Below are positions 9,801-18,590 of a stretch of DNA of 64,000 bases, piece by piece (position 1 is the first letter of the stretch; each line of letters opens with the position of its first letter). The notes beneath the pieces were generated by a model. That model ran no database searches and was not told where the DNA came from. It was given only the letters and a program-made list of their open reading frames with translations. The translations under genes were made by a program, and so were the position numbers. The stretch is from Gemmatimonadota bacterium (lineage in GTDB: Bacteria > Gemmatimonadota > Gemmatimonadetes > Palauibacterales > Palauibacteraceae): NCBI GenBank assembly GCA_029262175.1, contig JAJCZV010000019.1, positions 1 to 64,000 on the forward strand. The letters run 5' to 3'.

Positions 9801-9821
9801 GAGGGCCGAAACACGGCCCTC
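9801..9821. other. Perfect hairpin in divergent intergenic region
   Basis: GAGGGCCG and CGGCCCTC form a perfect 8-bp stem with a 5-base loop, 47 bases upstream of the membrane-protein start and within the 257-bp divergent region shared with malate dehydrogenase. It has no T-run, so it is not an obvious terminator; it could be a leader structure or an operator-like dyad. Confidence 0.4.
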
Positions 9822-9948
9822 CGGCGCCGACGGCTGAGCAGCCCGCTTTCATGTCGTCATCTCGGGGGACGCCCGTGGGATGCGGTAACGTGAACCCGGT
9901 TGACGTCGTCCGCCAGAACGCGCTGGACTTCGGGCGTAGACGCTGTGA

Positions 9949-10989
<1,041 letters not shown>

Positions 10990-11002
10990 GGCGTCTCCGC
11001 TC

Positions 11003-12958
11003 TCAATTCGGCAGCGCTAACGCGACCAACTCGCCGGGAACGCCGCGCCCGGCCACGGCCACGACGAGGTACTGACGGCCGCCGTGCATATAGGTCATCG
11101 GTACCCCGGTCTGGTGCGAGGGTAGTTCCAACTCGGCCACGATCTCGCCGGTCGCCTTGTCGTGGGCCCGAAGCAGTCCCGTCACTTCGGCCGACATTGT
11201 CCCCCCGCCGGTGCCGGCAAAGAGTAGCGTGCGCGTGGCGAGCAGCCCCGCCCGACTCGGTCGACCGGTACGCGGTAGATCCACGCCGTCGAGGGCCGGA
11301 TGGTCGGCCACGAACGCCGGCGTGTCGTCATTCGCGATCGCCCATTGCTTCTGACCGGTCTTCATGTCGAGCGCCGTGATGCGGCCCCATGGCGGCTTGA
11401 TCAGAGGCAGGCCTTGTGGCCCTCCGACCCCTCTGGGGCGGCCAACGATGTAGCGCATGTTCGACGACTCGGGATCGTTGACCAATCCGATCACCGACGG
11501 CCATGTCGCCGAACCGACGAACAACTGCTGGGTCTCCGGATCAAACGCCGCGCCCGGCCAATTGGCGCCTCCCAGGCTCCCCGGCGTGACCAGCGTGCCC
11601 TGATTTCCGTCCTCTTCGATCACGGACGGAGGAGTAAACAGGGGTCCCAGCGTCAGCTTCTTGGCGACCTCCAGCGCTTCGGCCCGCAGCTCTGGCGTGA
11701 AGTCGATGAGGTCGGCTTCCGTCGCGCCCTGCAGGTCGAACGGGACCGGAAGCGTGGGGAATGGCTGCGTCGGCGCATACCACTCGCCCGGGACGTCCCC
11801 CGCGGGTACCGGGCGCTCTTCGATCGGCCATACCGGTTCGCCGGTCACGCGATCAAACACATAGGTAAACGACTGCTTCGTTACCTGGGCGACGGCTTTG
11901 ATGTCCAGACCCTCGACCGTGATGTCCATCAAAATGGGCGCGGCGGGGGGATCGAAGTCCCAGATTCCGTGGTGCACCGTCTGATAGTGCCACACGACCT
12001 CGCCGGTCCGTGCGTCGACACAGACTAGGCTTTGCGAGTAGAGATTGTTGCCGGGTCGGTGGCCGCCGTAATAGTCGCCGGTGCCGGCTTCGACCGGGAG
12101 GTACACGTAGCCCAACTCCAGATCCGCCGTAAAAGGCGTCCATACGGCGGCGTTACCCGTGAACGCCCAGGACTCGCCCTCCCAGCTCTCGTGGCCGGGC
12201 TCGCCCGGCTGCGGGATCGTGTGGAACGTCCACAAGTGTTCGCCAGTGCGAGCGTCGAACCCGCGCACATGTCCAGGTGGCATCTCTTTCGTGGGGGGGC
12301 GGCCACCCTGCGGAAGCGCCGCGCCGACGATGATGACGTCACCGACGATGACCGGTGGAGAGCTCGAGCCAATGCGAGCGTTGACGAGATCGATGTCTCG
12401 TCCGAGCCCGAGCTTCAGGTCCACGATCCCCTCATCCCCGAACGCGGGATCCGGAACGCCGGACTCCGCATCGAGCGACACCATGTGATAGCCGGGCGTG
12501 AGAAGGATGACGCGTTTCTCGGCGCCGCTCTGCCAGTAGCCGACCCCGCGGCCGGAGTTTCCGCGCGGTGCGTTGCGGCCCCGCTCTCCCTCGTCCAGGC
12601 GGTAGGTCCAGAGGGTCTCGCCCGTGCCGGGGTCGATGGCCACTGCAGCGCGGCGGTTCCCGGCCGTCGCGTACAGCACACCGTCGGCGTAGAGGGGGGT
12701 CACCCGATAATAATTCTCCGGTGTCGCTCCGAAGTTGACCGTCTTCCACCGCCACGCGACCTCGAGATCAGCCACGTTGTCGGCATCGATTTGGTCGAGC
12801 GCCGAATACCGGGTCGCTCCCGCGTCACCGGCCCAGTGGGACCACTCGCCGTCGCCTGCACCGGCCTGGGCCAGCACCAATCCAGGGGCAAACATCGCGC
12901 AACCGAGTACGGCTAAGAAAGTTCGCACTGAAGCACCGTTCTGTCTGATGCGTTCCAT
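11003..12958 (-). CDS. PQQ-dependent dehydrogenase (quinoprotein), secreted
   Basis: The protein (about 651 residues) has a signal peptide ending Val-Leu-Ala-Gln and then a beta-propeller quinoprotein domain. It opens with Trp-Ser-His-Trp-Ala-Gly-Asp-Ala-Gly-Ala-Thr-Arg-Tyr-Ser, typical of membrane glucose or ethanol dehydrogenase-like proteins, and repeatedly shows the tryptophan-docking pattern (Ala-x-Asp-x-x-Thr-Gly-x-x-x-Trp). No Cys-x-x-Cys-His haem site is visible, so electrons must pass to a separate acceptor. The ATG at 12958 is chosen because it immediately precedes the signal peptide; the frame is open further upstream but non-protein-like. It oxidises an alcohol or sugar in the periplasm; the substrate is unknown. 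Confidence 0.9.
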   Translation of the reverse strand: MERIRQNGASVRTFLAVLGCAMFAPGLVLAQAGAGDGEWSHWAGDAGATRYSALDQIDADNVADLEVAWRWKTVNFGATPENYYRVTPLYADGVLYATAGNRRAAVAIDPGTGETLWTYRLDEGERGRNAPRGNSGRGVGYWQSGAEKRVILLTPGYHMVSLDAESGVPDPAFGDEGIVDLKLGLGRDIDLVNARIGSSSPPVIVGDVIIVGAALPQGGRPPTKEMPPGHVRGFDARTGEHLWTFHTIPQPGEPGHESWEGESWAFTGNAAVWTPFTADLELGYVYLPVEAGTGDYYGGHRPGNNLYSQSLVCVDARTGEVVWHYQTVHHGIWDFDPPAAPILMDITVEGLDIKAVAQVTKQSFTYVFDRVTGEPVWPIEERPVPAGDVPGEWYAPTQPFPTLPVPFDLQGATEADLIDFTPELRAEALEVAKKLTLGPLFTPPSVIEEDGNQGTLVTPGSLGGANWPGAAFDPETQQLFVGSATWPSVIGLVNDPESSNMRYIVGRPRGVGGPQGLPLIKPPWGRITALDMKTGQKQWAIANDDTPAFVADHPALDGVDLPRTGRPSRAGLLATRTLLFAGTGGGTMSAEVTGLLRAHDKATGEIVAELELPSHQTGVPMTYMHGGRQYLVVAVAGRGVPGELVALALPN

Positions 12959-13108
12959 GTCGCGTTTCTCCACTGGAAGACCTCCGAAAGGCAAGACACA
13001 GTCGAGCACGGTGCGCGACCAAGCAACCGTGCGCGGAGACGCCGTGCCCTGATAGATTTTCTCCCCAAGATGAAGTCCTCTGGCAGATGGTCCTTTCGGA
13101 GTCGATGT

Positions 13109-13600
13109 ATGTCCCATAGACCTTTGGTTCTAGCGTTGTTCACGCTGCTCGGCACCGCCGCGTGTGGCGCGGAGACGACCGGCCCGAGCCCCGCACTGTG
13201 TCGCGTGCAGAGTGGCGCCGAGGTGTGTGTCGACCGGAGCCAGTACCGCCCGACCGATTTTGTTCGAATCACGGTTCGCAACGTCGGCTCGGTGTCGATT
13301 TTCAAAGACGGTTGCGCTACGAAGTTGGTTGGGAAGACCAGTAGGGCGGCTGACTTCGAGGCGAGTTTCGATCCGCAGCTGCGTTGCGGTGCGGGTGCCA
13401 CTGCCGCGGACGTGATCGCCAACAGCGTCGAGATTCTTCCGGGAGCCACGTTTGAAGAGTCGCTACAGCTCGTCTCGTTTGCGTTCCAGGGGTTTTATCG
13501 CGTGAACGTCTGGATCGTTGATTCCAACGGAGAACTCGCGTCGCCGCTCCCCGCGATCTCAGCTACGTTCGACGTCTTCCCCTCCGCCGGGGCCAGCTGA
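13109..13600 (+). CDS. Putative lipoprotein, unknown function
   Basis: The 163-residue protein has a hydrophobic leader ending in Thr-Ala-Ala-Cys, a plausible lipoprotein cleavage site. The mature part is beta-rich with four or more cysteines, and contains a stretch (Phe-Val-Arg-Ile-Thr-Val-Arg-Asn-Val-Gly) like immunoglobulin-fold or BsuPI-type domains. An in-frame ATG lies 39 bases upstream, but the one at 13109 has a GGAG 7 bases away and begins the signal peptide directly. Its 3' end overlaps the end of the convergent gene by 42 bases. I do not recognise a named family. Confidence 0.7.
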   Translation: MSHRPLVLALFTLLGTAACGAETTGPSPALCRVQSGAEVCVDRSQYRPTDFVRITVRNVGSVSIFKDGCATKLVGKTSRAADFEASFDPQLRCGAGATAADVIANSVEILPGATFEESLQLVSFAFQGFYRVNVWIVDSNGELASPLPAISATFDVFPSAGAS

Positions 13601-14263
13601 CTCCGTTTCGTCCAAGATGTCGAACGAATCGAGCCCGCGTATGGTCAGTTCCTCTAACAGGTCCTGCCACCGGCCTTCGTCGCTGGCAAGTGCATCAACA
13701 TCGACTCCGAGATCCGACAGATCTTCGAGATAGATGAACATCAGCTCGTCCCGGGCGGGCTCGTTCAAGAGCCAAACCAGGCGCACCCGCGCGAGATCCG
13801 AGCCCAGTTCATAGCCCCGGCTCGTAAGAAGCCGCAGGGCGTGGTCGCCGTCGGAATTCCGTCGTCCGGCAAACCCCGCCGTCGGGTAGAACCGCCCGTT
13901 CACATAGAGGGGATGCCCGGCATCATCGATGATCGGGTCGTCGCTGTAGTCGTATATGTGGTCGTTCCCCGCTCGATATCCTTCGAACTGCACCCAAAGC
14001 AACCGCTTCACGCGAGCCCCCTGCGCCTCGACAAACAGGTGGAGTTCCACGTCCGCCACCCCGTAGAGATCGAACGTCGTGCTTCCGATGTGCACCAACG
14101 CCGTGTCCACGCGAATTCTGGCAGTCGGGAGCTCCTTGGACCCGATCGTATTGGCCTCGACGGGCCGCTGAGCGGCCAACGGATTCGCGACCAGAGACAC
14201 GAGAACCAAGGCCAAGAACGCCGCCACTTTAGCGGGGGTGCCGCACTCACTCGCTGACGTCAT
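13559..14263 (-). CDS. Secreted protein of unknown function
   Basis: This 234-residue protein starts at an ATG preceded by GAGGTG, with a signal peptide ending Pro-Leu-Ala-Ala-Gln. The mature part is a single beta-rich domain containing Leu-Leu-Trp-Val-Gln-Phe-Glu-Gly-Tyr and Asp-His-Ile-Tyr-Asp-Tyr, with an acidic Asp/Glu-rich C-terminal tail. It lies between the convergent lipoprotein gene, which it overlaps by 42 bases, and the divergent S9 peptidase gene. No named family is recognised. The strong signal peptide and ribosome site support it as real. Confidence 0.75.
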   Translation of the reverse strand: MTSASECGTPAKVAAFLALVLVSLVANPLAAQRPVEANTIGSKELPTARIRVDTALVHIGSTTFDLYGVADVELHLFVEAQGARVKRLLWVQFEGYRAGNDHIYDYSDDPIIDDAGHPLYVNGRFYPTAGFAGRRNSDGDHALRLLTSRGYELGSDLARVRLVWLLNEPARDELMFIYLEDLSDLGVDVDALASDEGRWQDLLEELTIRGLDSFDILDETESAGPGGGEDVERS

Positions 14264-14408
14264 CACCTCGACCTCCTCCGCTCCGTCTCGATGCTGCTCC
14301 AGAAGGTGGGACGAGGTTTTCGCCCCCGGGGTTGCAGGGCATTGGTCTTGTCCACCGTGATCGGTCTCCCCAACATGATCTCGTACCCGCTTAGCCAGGA
14401 GTCGTCCT

Positions 14409-16502
14409 ATGCTGCGTCGCACCGCTCGCTTTGTTTTCGTCGCGCTCATCGCAACTTCGATCAACTCGCTGATCGCCACTGCGATCAACCCGCTCGCCGC
14501 CCAAGCTCGTCGGGCCATGACCATCGTCGATCTCATCGATGTCCCTGGTCTTGGAGACCCGCAGGTCGCCCCTGACGGTGGGCAGGCCTTGTATGTCCAC
14601 ACGGCCGCAGATTGGGACGCAAACGGAACCGTGTCGCATATCTGGCGGATCGATCTCGATGGGAGCGGCTCGGTCCAGATGACCAACGGCGAGAACGGCG
14701 AAACCAACCCGCGGTGGGCGCCCGATGGGTCGCGCATCGCGTTTGTGGCAAGCCGTCATGGATCCGATCGCTCTCAGGTCTACGTGATGCCCACGACCGG
14801 AGGAGAAGCGATCGCCGTAACCGATCATCCCACGGACGTGGGGTCGATCGAGTGGTCCGGCGATGGCGCTTGGATCTACTTCGTGGCGCAGCAGGATCTG
14901 ACCGCGGCCGAGAAGGCGCGGGAAGAGGTCAACGACAACGTCTACCAGTACGAAGAGAACCAAAAAAACAGCGATTTATGGCGCGTAGAAGTGGCGACGG
15001 GTGAGGCCGAACTCGTCTCCGACGGCACCTCGATGGTGCGCGGCTACTCGGTCTCGCGAGACGGCACCATGCTGCTCGTCCAGTTGGCCCCGACCCCATT
15101 GTTCGATGACATGCTCAACTCGGATTTGTGGGTGATGGGCGCGGACGGATCGAATGCGCGTCAGATCACCGACAACGACGTAGGGGAAGGCAACGCGACG
15201 CTGTCGCCCGACAATCGGTACGCCGTGTTCGTCGCAAACACGAACGACGACCTGGACGACTTCTACTACAATCAGAGATTGTTCGTGGTGCCGACCGATG
15301 GCGGGGGCCCGGTGTCGGTGCTGCCGGGCGGCACTTTCGACGTCAACGCCGCTCAGTGGTCCGCCGATGGACAGCACATCTACTTCCGAGCCAATACGGG
15401 GGTGCGACAGCAGATCTACTCCGTGCCGTCCACGGCGACCGACTCGAAAGCCGCGGTCGCTCTGACGCAAGGCGATCACTCGGTCGGAGGATGGGCGTAC
15501 CAAGCCGCCGCGAACACGCACGTGTTTTCGATCAGCAACCCTCAAAACGCGGGTGACTTGTGGACGTTCGGCGTCAACGGGCGGACCGATGGGGGAGCCC
15601 GACAGGTCACGCACACGTTTGACTACCTGGCGGCCGACTTCCATCTGCCGCGAGTCGAGGCCGTGCAGTGGGCTGGGGAGGACGGCGTTCAGGTCGAAGG
15701 CCTGCTCTACTACCCCATCGAGTACCAAGAGGGAAATCGGTATCCGCTTGTCGTTCAAACGCACGGAGGTCCGCCGTCTTCCGACAAGTTCAGTTTCCCT
15801 CGATCGAGCAACTACGAGCCTGTGCTCGCGGCAGACGGTTGGTTCGTTTTCAAGCCGAACTATCGCGGCTCGACCGGATACGGCGATGAGTTTCTACGGA
15901 ACATGGTGGGTCACTACTTCGACCAGGCGCATAAGGACGTCCTCGCCGGCGTCGACTATCTGATCGACCGTGGGCTGGTCGATGGTGACCGCATGGCGAA
16001 GATGGGTTGGAGCGCCGGCGGGCACATGACCAACAAGATGATCACGTACACGGACCGCTTCAAAGCCGCGGCGTCGGGGGCCGGCGCCGTCAACTGGATG
16101 TCGATGTACGCCCAGTCGGATGTCCGTATCTACCGCACGCCGTGGTTTGGAGGGACGCCGTGGTCGGAAGACGCGCCGATCGAGCAGTACATGGCCGACT
16201 CGCCGCTGTTCGACCTACACAAGGTGACGACTCCAACCATCATTTTGGTCGGCGAAAACGACCCGCGCGTACCGATGCCCCAGTCGGTGGAACTTTTCCA
16301 AGGCCTCCGATCCAACGGTGTGCCCACACATCTCTACGTCGCGCCCGAGCAGGGCCATGGCTGGCGTCCGCTTCAACAGCGGCTCTTCAAGGCCAACGTC
16401 GAGCTGGACTGGTTTTACCAATGGGTGCTTGATCGGGAGTATGATTGGGAAACGTCGCCCGTCCACCCGGAGACGTCCGCCGTTACGACCGCCGCGCGGT
16501 AG
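14409..16502 (+). CDS. S9-family serine peptidase (prolyl oligopeptidase/dipeptidyl aminopeptidase type)
   Basis: This 697-residue exported peptidase has a signal peptide ending Pro-Leu-Ala-Ala-Gln, a beta-propeller of WD40-like PD repeats (Ala-Pro-Asp-Gly-Ser-Arg-Ile-Ala-Phe and relatives) over residues ~45-400, and a C-terminal alpha/beta-hydrolase domain. The triad is visible: Ser535 in Gly-Trp-Ser-Ala-Gly-Gly, Asp618 in Glu-Asn-Asp-Pro-Arg-Val-Pro, and His650 in Gln-Gly-His-Gly-Trp. It should trim dipeptides or short peptides in the periplasm. The amidohydrolase lipoprotein gene starts 5 bases after its stop, so the two probably form an operon for peptide or D-amino-acid-derivative turnover. 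Confidence 0.94.
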   Translation: MLRRTARFVFVALIATSINSLIATAINPLAAQARRAMTIVDLIDVPGLGDPQVAPDGGQALYVHTAADWDANGTVSHIWRIDLDGSGSVQMTNGENGETNPRWAPDGSRIAFVASRHGSDRSQVYVMPTTGGEAIAVTDHPTDVGSIEWSGDGAWIYFVAQQDLTAAEKAREEVNDNVYQYEENQKNSDLWRVEVATGEAELVSDGTSMVRGYSVSRDGTMLLVQLAPTPLFDDMLNSDLWVMGADGSNARQITDNDVGEGNATLSPDNRYAVFVANTNDDLDDFYYNQRLFVVPTDGGGPVSVLPGGTFDVNAAQWSADGQHIYFRANTGVRQQIYSVPSTATDSKAAVALTQGDHSVGGWAYQAAANTHVFSISNPQNAGDLWTFGVNGRTDGGARQVTHTFDYLAADFHLPRVEAVQWAGEDGVQVEGLLYYPIEYQEGNRYPLVVQTHGGPPSSDKFSFPRSSNYEPVLAADGWFVFKPNYRGSTGYGDEFLRNMVGHYFDQAHKDVLAGVDYLIDRGLVDGDRMAKMGWSAGGHMTNKMITYTDRFKAAASGAGAVNWMSMYAQSDVRIYRTPWFGGTPWSEDAPIEQYMADSPLFDLHKVTTPTIILVGENDPRVPMPQSVELFQGLRSNGVPTHLYVAPEQGHGWRPLQQRLFKANVELDWFYQWVLDREYDWETSPVHPETSAVTTAAR

Positions 16503-16507
16503 CGATC

Positions 16508-18100
16508 GTGAGATCGTGGTGCGTCGCCGTCATCGTTGTCGGTTTGGCCGCTTGCGAGTCGCCGGCGCCTCCTAGCGTTCTGGTTCTTGGCGGGACGGTG
16601 TATGACGGGACGGGCGATCCGCCTCGAGTTACCGACGTGTTGGTCGAAGGGGATCGGATCGCATTTGTAGGAGATGCTGGCGGGGAAGGGGTCGTGGCGA
16701 CCGACACGATCCATGCGGACGGCCTCATGGTCACGCCCGGCTTCATCGACATGCACAGCCACGTGCTGCTGGATGAAGACTTCGGTCGTGACGCCGATCT
16801 CTTTCTCTATCAGGGCATCACCACGGCGGTCATCGGAGTGGATGGCGGCGGCACCCCAGATGTGGCCGCCACCTACCAGAGCTACATCGACAACGGGATC
16901 GGCTTGAACGCGGTCGCGTATGTGGGACACGGCGAGATTCGACGCCGCGTGATCGGGCTCGATGATCGACCGCCGACCGACGCTGAGCTGCTCGAGATGA
17001 AGAACCTCGCGCGCCAAGGGATGGAGGAGGGCGCGTTCGGCTTGTCGAGCGGGCTGTTCTACATCCCTGGCTTCTACGCGGAAACCGAAGAAGTGATCGA
17101 GCTGGCGAAAATCGCGGCCGAGTATGACGGCATCTACGACACGCACGATCGCGATTTGGGTGCCAGCTATCAGGGGGTCGGGTATCTGCCGTCGATTCGC
17201 GAGGCCATCCGGATCGGCGAAGAGTCCGGTACGCGAGTGATCTTTAGTCATTTCAACGCCCAGGGTGCTCACAATTATGGTCGGGCCGCAGAAGGCGCGG
17301 CGCTCATCGACTCGGCTCGTAGTCGGGGTCTCGAAGTCACGGGCGCGCAACACGTCTACACCGCGACCATGTCGGCCCTGCGTGCCTACGCGGTGCCTCG
17401 GTGGGCGTCGGCTGGGGGTCGCGAGCAGATGATCCGGCGCTTCAGCACACCGGACACGGCCGCGATGCTGGACGTGCAAACGACGGAGATGCTCGAGATC
17501 CGCGGGGGGGCCGAGAAGATCCTGTTTGCCGATCCTCGCCCGGAGTTGAACGGAAAGACGCTTGCACAGATCGCCGACGAACGAGACCTGTCGGTACCGG
17601 AAACCGTGCGACAGATCCTGACCGAAAACCCTGCGTCGGTGATGAATATCGATCTCTACGACGCCGAGAACACCGCGCTGCTGGCGACCAAATCGTGGAT
17701 GATGACGTGCACCGACGGCGGCACGCCCTTGCCCGATCAAGACGTCACGCACCCTCGCGCGTACGGCGGTTTCCCGAGAAAGATCCGTCTCTACGTGGAG
17801 GAGAGCGGGGCCTTGGAAATGGAGTTCGTGGTGCGGAGCATGTCGGGTCTCGCGGCCGACTTCCTCCGGCTTCCGGATCGCGGCTATGTGCGCGAAGGCA
17901 TGGTCGCGGATCTCGCGGTGTTCGATCGCGTCCGCATCAACGATCCAGCGACGTACGAAGACCCCCACCAGATGGCCGAGGGCTTGGAGGCGCTTTTCGT
18001 AAACGGCACGCTGTCGGTTCGCGACGGCCGCGTTACCGGGGCGCTGGCTGGCGTCCCCATCGTTCGAGGCGGATCGGTGTTCGGGGCCGTGCCGGACTGA
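16508..18100 (+). CDS. Lipoprotein amidohydrolase, N-acyl-D-amino-acid deacylase-like
   Basis: The 530-residue protein begins at a GTG and has a short leader ending Val-Gly-Leu-Ala-Ala-Cys, a canonical lipobox. The frame is open upstream into the S9 gene, but the lipobox fixes the start. The amidohydrolase-fold domain shows Gly-Gly-Thr-Val-Tyr-Asp-Gly-Thr-Gly at the N-terminus, the metal site Phe-Ile-Asp-Met-His-Ser-His, and further His residues in Ser-His-Phe-Asn and Asp-Thr-His-Asp. The C-terminal Gly-Met-Val-Ala-Asp-Leu-Ala-Val-Phe-Asp is typical of D-aminoacylase/dihydroorotase-like enzymes. It probably hydrolyses N-acyl or cyclic amides outside the inner membrane, working with the upstream peptidase. 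Confidence 0.9.
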   Translation: MRSWCVAVIVVGLAACESPAPPSVLVLGGTVYDGTGDPPRVTDVLVEGDRIAFVGDAGGEGVVATDTIHADGLMVTPGFIDMHSHVLLDEDFGRDADLFLYQGITTAVIGVDGGGTPDVAATYQSYIDNGIGLNAVAYVGHGEIRRRVIGLDDRPPTDAELLEMKNLARQGMEEGAFGLSSGLFYIPGFYAETEEVIELAKIAAEYDGIYDTHDRDLGASYQGVGYLPSIREAIRIGEESGTRVIFSHFNAQGAHNYGRAAEGAALIDSARSRGLEVTGAQHVYTATMSALRAYAVPRWASAGGREQMIRRFSTPDTAAMLDVQTTEMLEIRGGAEKILFADPRPELNGKTLAQIADERDLSVPETVRQILTENPASVMNIDLYDAENTALLATKSWMMTCTDGGTPLPDQDVTHPRAYGGFPRKIRLYVEESGALEMEFVVRSMSGLAADFLRLPDRGYVREGMVADLAVFDRVRINDPATYEDPHQMAEGLEALFVNGTLSVRDGRVTGALAGVPIVRGGSVFGAVPD

Positions 18101-18129
18101 GTCGTGGCCCGTGGCGGGCTTCTAGTGGG

Positions 18130-18444
18130 CTAGGACTCCCAGTCTTCGCCCTTCGGAAGCCGGCTCGGCTCGCGGTGTGAGAGCAGGTTCTCGACGAAGT
18201 CCTGGCGTTCGGCCAGGAGTGCCATACGGCCGTCCATCTGCTCCAGCGCCCGATGCACGTCGGAAAGGGTATTTTCCAGCTCGCCGACCTGACCCTGGTC
18301 GAGCCGCGCGGCCCGACGCTCCCGGATGGACTCCTCCATCAAAGCTCCCAACCGCCTGGTAATCGGGAAAGTGAGAATGAACCCTCCGCCGAGGAGCACC
18401 ATTATCAGCGTGAAGATCATTCCTGCTTCGGCGTAGGGGTCCAT
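18130..18444 (-). CDS. Small single-pass membrane protein with coiled coil
   Basis: This 104-residue protein has one hydrophobic helix at residues ~8-27, a basic stretch (Arg-Glu-Arg-Arg-Ala-Ala-Arg), then a heptad-like helix over residues ~50-90 that should form a coiled coil. An AGGAGG lies 6 bases before the ATG, which supports translation. The layout resembles small PspB-like or scaffold proteins, but there is no specific motif. The function is unknown. It is convergent with the amidohydrolase lipoprotein gene. Confidence 0.8.
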   Translation of the reverse strand: MDPYAEAGMIFTLIMVLLGGGFILTFPITRRLGALMEESIRERRAARLDQGQVGELENTLSDVHRALEQMDGRMALLAERQDFVENLLSHREPSRLPKGEDWES

Positions 18445-18546
18445 GACATCCTCCTGGAGAATCGGCCTGTCTAGCGCCCTAAAAAGGACGGATTCGTACC
18501 GCTCCGGGTTTCAATCCAGGCCTCGAGCCTCTGCCGTAAACCCAAA

Positions 18547-18590
18547 ACGGCGCCTGCGGCGCTCTAGAACGGCGCAGGCGGCGCTCTAGA
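18547..18590. repeat. Two tandem 22-bp units at gene end
   Basis: Two adjacent 22-base units, nearly identical (ACGGCGCCTGCGGCGCTCTAGA and a version with one changed base), lie at the 3' end of the minus-strand CBM9/DUF5916-type gene; the second covers its stop codon. CGCCTGCG and CGCAGGCG in the two units can pair and, on the minus strand, are followed by GTTTTGGGTTT, so the pair may also act as a weak terminator. Confidence 0.6.
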
